Part shown: positions 1 through 11,504 of the stretch, piece by piece
Layout: the number at the start of each line of letters is the position of its first letter
Numbering within the stretch: position 1 is the first letter of the stretch
Notes under the pieces: model-generated
Told to the model about the DNA's origin: nothing
What the model saw: only the letters and a program-made list of their open reading frames with translations
Database searches by the model: none
Translations under genes and position numbers: made by a program
Source of the DNA: Linyphia triangularis
Taxonomy: Eukaryota > Arthropoda > Arachnida > Araneae > Linyphiidae
DNA length: 64,000 nt
Direction of reading: 5' to 3'
Assembly (NCBI GenBank): GCA_963978545.1
Contig: OZ021722.1
Location: forward strand, 1,364,001 to 1,428,000

Positions 1-600
1 ACAGGTTAACAGTGGCAAGGACGAGGGATTTTTGAAGGCAAGATGGAGAAGGAAGCACAGAGGCTAACAAATGTGCAAAAGCTACATTTCCAGAACCACA
101 AGAATTTTTAGCTTTACATACCCGCTGAAAATGTCCTTTCTTGCCGCACTTGTTACAAACTACATTTTTGGCTGGGCAAGCGCTTCGAGGGTGACGATCA
201 TAGCCACAGAAGAAACATGAACCAGAGCGGGAGACAGCAGCAACTTGCTCTTCCTCGAGTATTTGATCAGACTCGGCAGTTTCCACTGCAGCAGAAGTCA
301 TCGGCTGAGGTACAGTGAGGTATGATGCAGAATGAGATTCCGCCAGTTCGAGGGCACGAGCTTGGTCGACAGCCATTTCTAAGGTAACAGAAGAGTTTTC
401 AAGTAAACGTTCGCGGATACGGGAGCTCTTTAATCACCTTATAAATGCATCACGAATGTATTCGTTTTTATAGAGTTCAGCAGTAACAGCTTTGAATTCA
501 CAGTTCTTGCTTAGATGTTTGAGGGCCTAAACGTATTCACTCCCCATCTCGTTTGTTTGTTGACATCGGGATGCTAAGCAATGCCGCGAGATGTTCAAAT
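1..600 (-). pseudogene. Gag fragment (double zinc knuckle) of a Gypsy-like LTR retrotransposon, broken
   Basis: Read on the minus strand, a long open stretch runs from about 600 to the left edge. It holds two consecutive C-x2-C-x4-H-x4-C zinc knuckles (about 222-180 and 160-115), the hallmark of a retrotransposon nucleocapsid that packages element RNA. Upstream of them lies an acidic stretch and a segment resembling the end of a Gypsy-like capsid domain. Downstream of the second knuckle the frame continues for about 35 codons to the window edge, where a protease would be expected. I see two in-frame nonsense codons (529-527 and 436-434) and a probable frameshift near 555, so this copy is dead. 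It lacks its 5' LTR inside the window; nothing LTR-like was recognised between 600 and 1371. Family assignment rests on knuckle pattern and domain order; Mag-like and other Gypsy clades cannot be separated. Confidence 0.72.
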
Positions 601-1371
601 GTGCTACATGTTTTGTTTACGTTTCTCAATTGGCGAGAGTGTTGCCAGGTTCGATACATGGAAAATCACAACAACAACTTTGGATTTCTGTGAAAAACAA
701 CACTTTTTTTGGGATCCTTCAAAATTTAAAGGTATTCCTTTTAGTTGGTAAATGAACTTGAATGATATAATTGCTACGGCCCATGGTCGTACTGTCTGAA
801 AGCGAGAAGCGTCTGAATTTTGGAAATGTCTGAATTTGGTTCGAAGTGTCTTATTTTCAGTTACTTGTTGTGACTGAAAGCAATTTAAGACCCGTGTAAT
901 GTCTGAAATTCGAAGAAGTAAACCACCTTTGTGCAAAATAAGTCACCTAATGTGTCTGAAATGAATTTTTCAGACATTTTGTGTCTAAATTTAAGACACC
1001 AGCATTTACAGTGTGTGTTTTGATTAGTGTAATGCTGAATGCTCGCCATCGGTAAATGACATTTTGGCGCTAACTAAATTTCAATATAAATGACACAACA
1101 GAATGCTTCCGTGTGACACATATCATTGTTGACCTACTTTTCCAGAAGTTTGTAATTGCAAACAGTTTCGCTATTTGTCATCGCATCAACAGAAAGGAGT
1201 CTTCACTGGCTGACTAACTCATATTACTAATTACGTCTTCGTGTTCTCCATTAAATCGAGTAGGGGGGGGGGGGTGAGTGCAAAAGCATCCATTTAATTT
1301 CAGCGCGCAAAAGTATTAATCGTATTGCGTCAACTGCTATACCCCAAGTCAACTTTTCCTGACCCCACTGA
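601..1371. other. No gene seen; cluster of GTCTGAA-type motifs
   Basis: No coding potential or complete element recognised. Between about 794 and 990 the word GTCTGAA (or close variants and its reverse complement) recurs at least six times, often followed by ATTT. A G-run lies at about 1262-1275. Confidence 0.4.
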
Positions 1372-1551
1372 GCCGACCAAACGGTATAGTGGTTAGCGTG
1401 CTAGCTTCTAGACCACGAGGTTGCGGGTTACGAGTCCCGTGTGGGCATGGGTGTTTGTAAATGTATGTTGGCTTGTCTAATGACGAAATGTTTCGGCGCA
1501 TTATAGCCCTCGTGTTGCTGACGGCGCCAGATAATCTGAATACAACCAACC
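1372..1551 (+). mobile_element. SINE-A copy 1 (tRNA-derived SINE)
   Basis: Near full-length copy and a good reference for the family. A tRNA-like head carries an A box (TATAGTGGTTAGCGTGC) and a slightly mutated B box (GGTTACGAGTCCC). The body contains GTTGGCTTGTCTAATGACGA and ends in ACAACCAACC rather than poly(A). The flanks TGACCCCACTGA (1360-1371) and TGATCCCACTGA (1552-1563) form a 12 bp target-site duplication with one mismatch. Such elements are transcribed by RNA polymerase III from the internal promoter and copied by a partner LINE. Confidence 0.9.
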
Positions 1552-1683
1552 TGATCCCACTGAAAATGCAGTATGATGGACTCTTCCACTTAAAAGATAT
1601 AGTTCCGAAAAAATCGCAACTTATGTGGTAATAATGATAACCTACGTTTTGTGTTAAATATATGTTGATAAAAAAAAAATTAA

Positions 1684-1956
1684 CCCACTGACGGTCATGC
1701 ACGTATATATACGTCAATTGATCTCCAGTTTTTCCAGAAATACGGAACATTTTTAAATTTATAAATAAACTTTAAAATAAAATATTTTTTAAATATTTTT
1801 ATTAGGATGATAGTTTATAACCTATATAAAACGAAATAAATAAAAACTAATTAAAAAAAAAAAAAATTAAGTATTTGAATTAGAAATATAATTTTAAAAT
1901 TATTGCATTATAAAAACAACTGTCGAATTTCGCCCATTACCGTGACCGTCAGTGGG
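1684..1956. mobile_element. TTAA-flanked MITE, piggyBac-like (273 bp)
   Basis: The left end CCCACTGACGGTCATG follows a TTAA (1680-1683). The right end is its inverted copy (CGTGACCGTCAGTGGG) followed by TTAT (1957-1960), a one-base decay of TTAA. The interior is AT-rich with no coding capacity. CCC termini and a TTAA target are the known signature of piggyBac-type non-autonomous elements. Confidence 0.75.
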
Positions 1957-2245
1957 TTATAAGCGCTTTCAAATTTTATTTTTACTTGATATTTTACTTT
2001 CCTAATCACGTTTACTGTAAGAGTTTTAGCGAATCATATTGCTTTGACCGAGCTATTTCACGACGTCCCTCACTTGGAGAATCACAATTGGCTCACTTCA
2101 CACCTCTCAGTTCAGTAAGATCATTACACCAGCCAATCAACGCGTAGTAAAACCGGATCGCACATCACTGAAGCGTATTTAATTGAAGTCAGGATAAGTT
2201 ATCTTGGACTATCGAGCAGAGTTACCTTAATTCCTTTACAGAAAG

Positions 2246-2389
2246 TTGGTTGGTTATTTTCAGATTATCTGGCGGCTATAAGTTCCCGAAACATTCGTCA
2301 TTTGACAAGCCCATTCCTTACACGGGACTCGAACCCGCAACCTCGCGGTCTAGAAGCTAGCACGCTTACCACTATACCTTTTGGTCTGA
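2246..2389 (-). mobile_element. SINE-A copy 2, internally deleted
   Basis: Inverted SINE-A with two internal deletions (part of the body and the stretch before the B box). Imperfect flanking duplications CTTTACAGAAAG (2234-2245) and CCTTACAGAAAG (2390-2401) show it integrated as a unit. Confidence 0.82.
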
Positions 2390-2762
2390 CCTTACAGAAA
2401 GAGAGTAAAATAACTTATTATATTTGCCTTTGAAATTTTGCCATAAGAGTTAACTTGATCTTGATTCTTGAAACTCTTTCCTGTTTCCAAAATTGCTTTA
2501 ATCACAATAAATAAAAGATAATTGCACTTTAATGCATAAATTCGTCGCCTTGTCGCACATTTTGGTGTCAGGGATATTTTTATTACTTAAAATTAAATGC
2601 AAACACCAATAACACGCTGGCAACAGAATCAACGTTATGTTAATGAATAGGAAGGTAATCAATATGTTTGATTGTTTGATGGTAACTCTCAAATCTATTA
2701 TAGCGCCGATCCTGTTGCCAGTGAAGATCCAAATGATGCACTCAATTTCCCCGTTGAATTTT
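2390..2762. other. No gene seen
   Basis: AT-rich spacer with fragments resembling family X (words such as AACTCTTTCCTGT and AACACCAATAACACGCTGG), consistent with a degraded X copy into which SINE-A copy 3 inserted. Confidence 0.4.
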
Positions 2763-2927
2763 GCCGACCAAACGGTAGAGTGGCTAGCTTCTAGACTGCG
2801 AGGTTGCGGGTTCCGAGTCAGGCATGGGTGTTTGTAAATGTATGTTGGCTTGTCTAATGACGAATATTTCGGGAACTTATAGCCCTCGTGTTGCTGACGG
2901 CGCCAGATAATCTGAAAACAACCAACC
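2763..2927 (+). mobile_element. SINE-A copy 3
   Basis: Tail and B-box region intact but the head has a deletion between the A box and the following stem. Flanked by CCCCGTTGAATTT at 2749-2761 and 2930-2942, a perfect 13 bp target-site duplication. Confidence 0.88.
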
Positions 2928-2942
2928 AACCCCGTTGAATTT

Positions 2943-2992
2943 CCAAAGATTCTTCATTAAAAACAATTTTTGGGTTAAATATCTTTTTACCC

Positions 2993-3064
<72 letters not shown>

Positions 3065-4194
3065 AATAGTTTTCATTTGCATTACATTAAAAGAAAAATT
3101 GAATATTTTGTATTAAACTAAAGTATTTGTTATATTGATCATTTTTTTTTTTTTTTTTTTTTTCGAAATTGACCTGTTTATCGCATTTTTAACGTCGTTA
3201 AGAACTTATGCTTCCATCAACTGACTAAAGTTAAAGCAGCGAACTCGAAGCAATAATCGAGGACGTCAAAAGAGGAGAAAAAGAACAATAATTTAGTAGC
3301 TACTTCTAAATATATTAATAACAATATCTCGCTAATTGCCACTTGTTTGATGAAATGAAATAAGTGGCGGCTAATTGTTAGTGTTTACGCCTAATTTCTA
3401 CTATAATTGCTGAAATAAAATAAAAAATCTTTCTTTTTTAGATTTTGAATAAATCTTTAAACAATCGTTTTGAAGTTATCGTTTAAATTTGCATATGGAA
3501 TTGGTGAAAATACTTTTGTCATAAATGAAATATTTGTTTTGGACGAACTGTTAGAGCCGCAGAATAAATTGGTTTGTACAATCCCAATAGCTTAAACTTT
3601 TTTTTATTCCAAACTAATTAAAATTATGACAGCTAGTAAAGTTTTTCATGGGAAAAAAAAATGAAGGGAAATGCATAATTTTATTCTCAAAGCGGAATAC
3701 AATGGTACCAATAGATCAATTACATTATTTTTACATAGGCTGATGTTCTAGAAAAATATAAATATTTCAAAACTCGGCTAATTAAGTATTGCGTAAATAT
3801 TCCAAACAGCAAAATACAAAAGTTAGGTTTATTAAAAACTATCGATATCCAGCGCCAGAAAAGGAATTTTATAGATTATTCCATTTCGTTCCAAAATAGA
3901 ACCTTTTGAACGTGGGCTCATTCTACACAAAAGTATTCATAAAAGAAGAAGAAAATGGCGAAATTTCGCAGTCACGTAATGGATTCGAATTCATAACAGA
4001 GCATTTAATCGAGTGCTTCACAATCAAGGCTCAAAGTAATCAACAAAATTAAAAAGAAAAAAAAGGGGGGCTTTTATAAGTCGGAAATCATTCATTTCCT
4101 CAAAACTCGCATTCATTTATTATTTTATAAATTGACAAACTCAAAAGTAAGTGGAAGAAATGGGGGTCATACACAAAGAAAACGCACTTTCTTT
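2943..4194. other. No gene seen; AT-rich spacer
   Basis: Low-complexity AT-rich DNA with poly(T) at about 3144-3163 and an (AT)n tract at 2995-3060. No recognisable element or exon. Confidence 0.4.
2995..3060. repeat. (AT)n microsatellite
   Basis: Uninterrupted AT dinucleotide run of about 66 bp. Confidence 0.98.
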
Positions 4195-4742
4195 TTTTTT
4201 AAATCTTTTATATTAACTTCGATTTTGTGTGTGTGTATGTTATGGGTATGTTTGTAGATGGTGGGCAAATCTGCGGAGGCCTAATTTTCCCTTTTTCCGT
4301 CGTCCAATTGGGCTGAAACTCGGCAAATAGATTCAATGTCGATGACAATGCATTCTATCAAACTTTGGCGCCTGTCACTGTCACAGAAAAGGTCGCTTTT
4401 ACGGAGTAATAATAAATCAACTTGCCGTCATCCAATCGTGCAGAAATTGCATTTAACTGATCATTGATGAAACTCTTTCCTGTTGTCAAAATTGTTTTAA
4501 TAAATAAATAATAAAAAATTTTTAATCAGGATAAATAAGATATAGTTGGATATTAGTGTATAAATTCATATTCCTTTTTAATGAATAAAATTTCAAAAAT
4601 AGTTTACAGCATATTTTGCTGATAGAGATGGTTTTGACATCTAATTTTAAATAGTAAAAACAAACCATGCCGATAATAGAAACGGTACTATGTTAATGAA
4701 TTAAAAAATTGATAATGCATGTAAAGGATTTATATTAAAAAC

Positions 4743-4744
<2 letters not shown>

Positions 4745-4795
<51 letters not shown>
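4745..4795. repeat. (TG)n microsatellite within family X
   Basis: Uninterrupted TG run of about 50 bp at the place where other X copies show only short TGTGTG, so a microsatellite expanded inside the repeat. Confidence 0.97.
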
Positions 4796-5111
4796 CTGCC
4801 GGACAATTCCGCTGAAGCCTAAATTGATCCATTTGCTGTCATCTGATGAGGTTGAAACTTGGCAGATAGATTTGATGTCGATGACAATACAGTTTATCAA
4901 ATTTTTAAGGGCGGTCAATGTCAAAAAAAGTCCGCTTTTACATACCATTATATAATCGTTTAGGAATTCTAATAAATCTCATTTAACCTATCATCGTTGA
5001 AACTCTTTCCAGTTCGCAAAATTATTTTAATCAGAAGAGATAAAAAAAATATTTAGACTTGAATATATCGATTTAATATAGGGTGTGGTATTTAGTATGG
5101 TCCAGTCAATG

Positions 5112-5281
5112 TGTCGACCAAACTGTATAGTGGTTAGCGTGATAGCTTCTTGACAGCGAGGTTCCGAGTCCCGTGTTAGGCATGGGTGTTTGTAAATGTA
5201 TGTTGGCTTGTCTAATGACGAATGTTTCGGAGCATTTTATAGCCCTCGTGTTGCCGCCAGATAATCTGAAAACAACCAACC
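5112..5281 (+). mobile_element. SINE-A copy 4 (subtype with short tail)
   Basis: Head to tail present. The tail reads GTGTTGCCGCCAGATAATC and lacks the TGACGGC of most copies, as does the copy at 17887, so the two define a subtype. It interrupts a family X unit: GGTCCAGTCAAT on the left and AATTCCACGTTGCG on the right join to the X consensus. Only about 4 bp of target duplication (CAAT) is visible. Confidence 0.82.
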
Positions 5282-6040
5282 AATTCCACGTTGCGTTGCG
5301 TAGTAACACTGTAAGTGAAAAAATTGAACTGGTCATTTAAGCTCTTTACTATTCCCAAAATTGTTTTAATCAGAATAAACAAAAGATATTTGGAAGCCCC
5401 CAATACTTGATAGAACGCATCGAAATCGAATCTATGTGCCGACTTCCAACCCGATTAGATGTCGCAAATGGGTTGACAAGGCTTCCGCAGATTTGTCCTC
5501 ACACACAAAATCGAAGTTAAAATAAAGGATTTAATTATATAACCCATAAAAACAAAGTTTTTAATATAAACTCTTTATACGCATTGCCAATTTTTCTAAT
5601 AATCACTAACACAGCGTCAATTTTGTAAACAGCGCGTGCTTAATGTTAGCATCTAATTTTAAATATCAAAAACATTTCTATCAGAAAAATATGCGGCAAA
5701 CTACATTTCAAAATTTATTTATGAAAAATAAACGTAAACTTATGCATTCACTTTCAAATATCTTTTATTTATTCTGATTAAAAAAAAATTTCAACAGGAA
5801 AGAGTTTTTCTCATGGTTGGGTAAATGCTATTTTAGAGCTATTGGATGACGGCAAGTTATTTTTATAAGTATTCCATAAAAGCGACCTTTTAGTAACAGT
5901 TACAGCCCCAAAATTTAATAGAATGCATTGTCATCGTCTTAGAATCTATCTGCCAAGTTTTGGACCGATTGGATGGTAGAAAGTGAGTTGATTTGACCTT
6001 CTCAAATTTGCACAAGTTAAAATAAAGGATTTAAAAACTG

Positions 6041-8309
6041 TATATATCGCGTCGTTTGCAATATCTAACACAGGGGCGCAACTGGAATATTTCTGTGGGA
6101 TGAGTTTTTAATCAATGTCTAAGTTTGCTCCAGTATTTCTCGATATAAAAAATAACTTAAATGCAGAGCTTTTTCATCCCATATCACATGTCATCAATAC
6201 TTTATTTATAATTTCTTAATCTACAAATGGCGAATTATAAAAATGGATTTTGTCCAGTTTTCGAGTTAACATAAAACAACTCCACATGAGATAACATTTT
6301 ATCTAGATCCCGTATTATCCATATTTTCTAGATTACAAATTGATATTACGTTGTTCTTGTTTATTTAACTTCAATTAGAGAAAGAGGAATATTTTAGGTA
6401 AAAGGACAAACACCAATACCAGAATGATTTTACAATATATTTATATAACATTTGAAAACTAGAAAGATCCATACTTTTACATTGCTTTGAAACGACTTTT
6501 TATATTGAACTTAAGTAAATAAAAAATAATGCGAAAAGAGTTTTTGATGCTAGGAAATTTAGAAATCAGTTATTTATTTCAAAGTTCTTGGACCTAATAG
6601 CTACTTTAGTGGGACACTTTCGACAAACTCTGACCAAATAATGGTAGATAAAAAACTTACTCTTTTGGCACTATTTACGATTACTAATAATGTCAAAAGA
6701 ATTTTTATTTCCCGGCACATGATACATTTTCAGATTATTAATTTTGGGTTTATTAATGTTTATTAAAATTTAAATTATATCTTTAAAATGATTCTGCATT
6801 TGTAAATATATCTTAATTAGAAGTAGTTTTAATAACTCTTTGAAGTAAACAAAATGTAGGCATTCATGCATGTTTTATTTTTTTTTTTTAACTTCAAAGC
6901 CAAATTTCTCAAAATGCCGTTTTTTCATGTTTGGGAGAACATTAAATTCTATTTGACATAAACGCTTGAAATTTTTATATATATTTCTCTGAAGTATTTA
7001 AGTACTTTAACTCGAGAAATAAATTGCTAGTAGCCCATTTTTTTAAAAATAATTAGTCTAAAATTTTAACAATATTTTTAACCATTTTTAAACATATTTT
7101 TACAAAGTAATAATTATTTTAATTTTCCCAAAGAAAAAATTAAAATCTCACGCTAAAGTTTTCAAAAGTATCTAAATATTATACTGTGAAAGTTTCATAA
7201 TAAATGAAAAATCGGTTATTAAATGAGATGTCTCCAAAGTTGTTGAATTTAACATGGGCTCTAATGGAGGTGCCTCTTTAATTCTTAACAAAACACTGGA
7301 ATGTTAGGGATCCTGGGGGGGGGGGGGGAGTCAAACCCTAAAAACTCTCCCCCTGCATGGAGAGTGGTGTTATTAAAAAAAAATGTCGAGTGCTTAAGTG
7401 CAAAGGAATCATATACACGTACGAAATACTTGCCGCGAGAGTATTTGCTCTTAATGACTTTTAAACTGTCTCTTAATGCATAAAGAATCGGTAAACATTA
7501 AAATATCATTTCTTCAAATAGCTTTTATTATCAAAGCAAAACAAGTTGTAGTTATATGCGCCAACTACACGGGGGGGGGGGGGGGATCGCCCACGTGATC
7601 CACCTAACAGAGGGAGCGATGGTATCATTTCGCGCCTGTTCCAAAAATCTTTGAAAATGTGTGTTTTCCAATATAAAATATTGCTTAAAAAGAACATTTT
7701 GGAATGTTCTTAAGAAAAAAAAAAATCCCATAAAAATTGAAAGTAAACACAACATTTGTAATGAAATTGATACTATTCTTTTTTTTCATTTTTTTTTTTT
7801 TTTTCTTCTTTTTTTTCCCAGAAATATTGGAAAATTAATTATTACAATGTGCTGTAATCAGTATTAAGATATTGGAATAAATAATTTTGTAATGATGATA
7901 TTACTGGTTCATTAATTATTAACCAGAATTATTAAAATCGCATTCTTCATTTTAGTGCAAACCATAAAAGTATACCTTTTAAAATAATGTATGGATATTG
8001 AAATAAATTATTTTAGAATGATAAATGAGTTTTTTTTAACTCTTAGTTTTTCCCTAAATAGTTTTCGTACTAATTTCATAGAAATAACTTTACATAAGTT
8101 ACAAAAAGTTTGAGAAAAATTAATTGCGTGATATATGGATGTAAGTTCAATACATTCAGTAGGAAGGTACTTTATTATTAAAAGAGTGTCCCATTTTCTC
8201 CCCATCGAGTTTATCCAGCAAGGCTCGCCCCCGTGGTAAAAGTTACACTACTATAGTAGCTACATACTTTTACATCAAGCCATACCAAGAATATACTATT
8301 CGGAAATAT
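6041..8309. other. No gene seen; AT-rich spacer
   Basis: Very AT-rich DNA. Two long poly(G) tracts (about 7315-7328 and 7571-7585) and poly(T) runs (about 7787-7804). Short open frames here have no homology I recognise. Confidence 0.4.
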
Positions 8310-8313
8310 TTAA

Positions 8314-8517
8314 CCCTTTGCACTCCAGGCCTTTTTCGCGCGGTGGAATCACCAACTCGAGACATTTTAGGTTCGGCTGGTGTTTATGGATTTGCTTCAT
8401 AGAAACTATACACAGTCATTGGCCTTGCATCGAATTTCCGCATCACACCTAATGGTCCTCTCGTGGTTTGGCATCCAATCGTGTGACGCCTGAGAGGTGC
8501 CACTGAAGTGCAAAGGG
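8314..8517. mobile_element. TTAA-flanked MITE, piggyBac-like (204 bp)
   Basis: TTAA at 8310-8313 and 8518-8521 flank inverted ends: CCCTTTGCACTCCAGG on the left, and on the right CCACTGAAGTGCAAAGGG, which inverts to CCCTTTGCACTTCAGTGG. The interior is richer in G+C than the surroundings. It is too small to encode anything; a CCC-terminated TTAA element is typical of piggyBac derivatives. Confidence 0.85.
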
Positions 8518-8599
8518 TTAATCACCGAAATATTCATTTGTTAGGATTAAGGATATATAACGAAACACCTCTCCAATAGTTTTATATAAACAATAATAT

Positions 8600-9290
8600 T
8601 ACCCTTAAAAACAAAGTTTTTAATATAAATCCTTTATATGCATTGCCAATTTTTACGTGCTACTCAGATCGATTTTTCATTGCGTTTGACCACTAAGAAC
8701 AAAGGAGCCATTCCGAACTATTATTAACTTCCCTCCCCCCCCCCCTTCTAAACTTGATTGAATACATTGTCATCTACAACGAGTCAACGATCTACGAAAG
8801 TCGATCGAAAAAGTCTTAAGTAAGGCAATAAGAACACATATCTTTTAATTAACAAATTTTTGCGACCGGAAAATTTGATCGGTTAAAATTATTTCACCTA
8901 TAGAGTTGCTACACAACGCAAAGTTAAAATTGATTGAACTTCACTCCGTAAGAAATGTGTGCATTCACGTTCAGTGACCTTTCACTTATTTTGATTAAAA
9001 CAATTTTGGTATCAGGAAAGAGTTCAACAAATGATCGGTAAAATGGGATTTATTAGTACTCCGAATCGATTATAGAAGCGTCGTGTGTAAAAGTGACCAT
9101 TTAGTGAGAGTTGCAGCCCCAAATTTTGATAAAATGCATTGACATCGAATCTATCTGCCAAGTTTCAGAGCGAATGGAAAACGGCAAGGTGGTTAATTTG
9201 GCTTCGGCAGTTTTGCCCCCCATCGTCAAACGTACCCACAAACACACAAAATCGAACTTAATATAAAGCATTTAAAAAATAGCTTAGGTT
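8600..9290 (-). repeat. Family X copy, minus orientation
   Basis: Starts with the X end ACAAAGTTTTTAATATAAAT and closes with AAATCGAACTTAATATAAAG; the middle carries GGAAAGAGTTCAACAAATGA. Interrupted by a C-run near 8732-8744 and by unrelated sequence around 8680-8930. Confidence 0.65.
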
Positions 9291-10025
9291 GGAGAGTTTA
9301 ACGGAAAATTTGTCTGTAAAACTTGTTACCGAATATCCATTCAGATTTCTCTAATTCAGATATCTCAAAGAACTAACTTTTATTAGATTAGTTATATAAT
9401 CTTGCTTTATTGTCCATTCGATTCAAAGTCAAAAAATATTCCAAAAAACATGAGTCACATGTCTAGATTGCTCCAAAATTAACTTTCACTTTCAAAATCC
9501 CCCCCCCCCCCCATCCCCAAGATGATTGCAATTGGAAATGAGAGGGAGGAGATCAACAAAAAGGGATACAACGAGGCAACTAAAATATTTGTTCCAGCAT
9601 CATTGTTTCAAGCATTGTAATTGCATTTTCTAATGAATACCAAACTAATAATTATGCATTCATTCATTTTCTTAATCATTCAAAATCTCTTTTTTCCCAA
9701 CGAATTTTCTTTCAAGGTGAATGTCTTGATCGTATTCCTTCCTGTCGGTGTTCACGAAAGCAACTGATGCCAGATTTTGTTAACGGAGAAACATCTCATT
9801 ATCAGGCGGAAGTAATTGAAGTCATTTTAATGAGTATATTTCCTCTAAAACGAAAAGTTTCCGCGAATAATTTTAAATATTCTTAAACACGGGTCTCACG
9901 CAAACAAATAATCCCCCTCCTTACTTAAAGAGGAGAGATCAAAGGCATATGATAATTGCTCAGGGTTTGTTTTTATGTCATTGCGCATTCATTAAAGGGA
10001 GCTTGCCAAAAGAAAGAAAATATAT
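9291..10025. other. No gene seen
   Basis: Spacer with a C-run (about 9500-9512). The word GGCAACTAAAATATTT at about 9573 recurs at about 11437, beyond the LTR2/Tigger block. Confidence 0.4.
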
Positions 10026-10444
10026 TGTTGCACAAATTGTCTGTATATAGTGTAAATAGGGACGTATTATTTTAAAATTCTATTGTAATTTATTTTACTT
10101 TATTTATTAACAGCGATTATACAGGTTAGAAAAAAGTGGCAACACCTAAAGCAATCGAGAAATTTCGAGATGCTTCTTTTCCGATAAATTGGCTGGAAAT
10201 TTCGCGAATGTTCTCTCGCGCCAAGTATAAATAAGACTGGAGATCGGGAAAGTTTTCAGATTGACTTCGGACTTCGATGAGAGCTGATTGTTTTGTTTAC
10301 TGGAGAGAGCTTGTATAATCGCTGTATTCGAAATTGTTCTTGTAATTGCATTTATTGTGTTGAAGCTTGAGATTGATTAGACTGTTGTCTTTGAATAGAT
10401 TTGGTGCCTGTGAAGAGTGAATAAATAGTAGTTTTTATCTTAAA
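10026..10444 (+). mobile_element. Solo LTR, family LTR2 copy 1
   Basis: About 419 bp sharing its whole length with the segment at 33278-34418 (minus that copy's insertion). It begins TGTTGCAC. A TATA-like box (AGTATAAATAAGACTGGAG, about 10226-10244) and a poly(A) signal (GTGAATAAATAG, near 10418) lie in the expected U3-R-U5 order on the plus strand. No internal retrotransposon sequence follows, so this is a solo LTR or a remnant. Its 3' end abuts the Tigger element. The left flank is ATAT; no right duplicate is seen. Confidence 0.62.
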
Positions 10445-10933
10445 CAGTCAACTCGCGATAACTCGAAGTCTTATAAGTCGAATATTCGTTTATCTCGAAG
10501 TTTTCATGAAGTCCCAACACAATTTAATGTTTTTCAACCCTAAGTTATCTCCATAACTCGAAGTGTACATCTTTTAAGTCGAAGTTTTTATGAAAATTTT
10601 ATTATCATTACAAACATTAAAAAAAAAAAACTACAAAATACTAATAAAAAGAAATAACGATTTTTATTTTTTCTCTTTATATCGTGTTTTACAATTTAAC
10701 TCCCGTCTGCATTGACACGTACTGAAAGTAAATTCCATTCCATATTTAAAGCGCGGTTTTCGTTGACTTTGAATAAGCTTAGACAAAAGGTTTAATTGAT
10801 CAATGCACAAAATATGCGATGTAAGAAGAAAGACGTTGCTTTAAAGTTCAGAATTTCTTTAAATACTCTTTCAATCATTTTGAAAAAGAAAGACGATTTT
10901 GAGAAGACATGATGCATCGAAACGTGATCCTTC

Positions 10934-11350
10934 GTGCAAATGGGTGAAGGCTTTCTTGGTGTCGAAGCTGCTCTATTGAAATGGTTTTCCAACAGGAGAA
11001 GAAAGCAGGATTCCTCTTTGTGGCATGATGTTAAAAGAAAAGGCCCGTTTACTAAAAGTGGAAGGTTGGTTGTTTTCAGATTATCTGGCGCCGTCAGCAA
11101 CACGAGGGCTATAATGCGCCGAAACATTCGTCATTAGACAAGCCAACATACATTTACAAACACCCATGCCTAACACGGGACTCGCAACCTCGCGGTCTAG
11201 CACGCTAACCACTATAACCATTTGGTCGGCCTAAAAGTGGAAGGATTTGCAGCCAGTGCAGGATGGCTAGAAAAGTTTAAAGCAAGACACAACTTCCGGT
11301 CTCCACGTGAAAGAGCAACAGATGTCTCTGATGAAATATGCCTTGAATAG
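10934..11350 (+). pseudogene. CENP-B-type HTH transposase fragment, split by a SINE
   Basis: Plus-strand codons before the SINE (about 10943-11065) read an ALLKWF...R pattern, and after it (11245-11350) a GFAASAGWLEKFKARHNF stretch. Together these match the helix-turn-helix DNA-binding domain of CENP-B, Tigger, pogo and jerky proteins (HTH_Tnp_Tc5 family), which in transposases binds the terminal repeats. The two halves are in different frames and a stop (TAG) follows the second half, so it is not functional. A host domesticated CENP-B-like gene is unlikely because the fragment lies between matching inverted repeats. Confidence 0.78.
11066..11230 (-). mobile_element. SINE-A copy 5, inside the Tigger coding region
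   Basis: Inverted SINE-A with a small deletion near the B box. Perfect 14 bp flanking duplication CTAAAAGTGGAAGG at 11052-11065 and 11231-11244. The insertion divides the HTH-coding sequence and therefore postdates the transposon. Confidence 0.93.
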
Positions 11351-11504
11351 AAAATAACTTCGATAACTCGAAGAATTTTAATTTCGAGTTATCGCGAGTT
11401 GATTACAAAAGGATGCATGCTGTAGTCACGGCGCTCCCGAAGGCAACTAAAATATTTCTTTCATCATTTAGGAAAGAGTGGAACTATGATTGCCATCGGG
11501 AAGG

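Larger units (their letters stand above)
4195..6040. repeat. Family X cluster (several copies, both orientations)
   Basis: Family X is the most abundant dispersed repeat here. One end reads TCCTTTATATTAACTTCGAT followed by a TGTG-rich stretch; the middle has GCCGTCATCCAATCG and ACTCTTTCCTGTTGCC; the other end has GGCAATGCATATAAAGGATT then AACTTTGTTTTTATGGGTTA. In this cluster plus-strand material (4195-5395) is followed by minus-strand material (5395-6040). A SINE-A has inserted in a tandem sub-unit at 5112. No coding capacity seen; I could not assign X to a named class. Confidence 0.7.
10445..11405 (+). mobile_element. Decayed Tigger/pogo-like DNA transposon
   Basis: Inverted ends: TCAACTCGCGATAACTCGAA at the left (from about 10448) and its inverted copy TTCGAGTTATCGCGAGTTGA at the right (11384-11403). 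The terminal CAG of the left end and the complementary right terminus have diverged, and the TA duplication is no longer clear. Subterminal repeats of TAACTCGAAG/TCGAAG occur inside. The interior keeps the DNA-binding part of a Tigger-type transposase (see 10934-11350) but no DDE domain, so it is an internally deleted non-autonomous derivative. A SINE-A copy splits it. Confidence 0.8.

Noticed and set aside
4730..4955. Poly-(Cys-Val) or poly-(Thr-His) proteins
   Set aside because: Direct translation of the (TG)n microsatellite.
10934..11137. Domesticated CENP-B/jerky-like host gene
   Set aside because: The HTH codons lie between matching inverted repeats, are split by a SINE and are out of frame.
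9573..11455. Large element bounded by the direct repeat GGCAACTAAAATATTT
   Set aside because: The repeat is short, no terminal structure accompanies it, and the region between is better explained by LTR2 plus the Tigger element.
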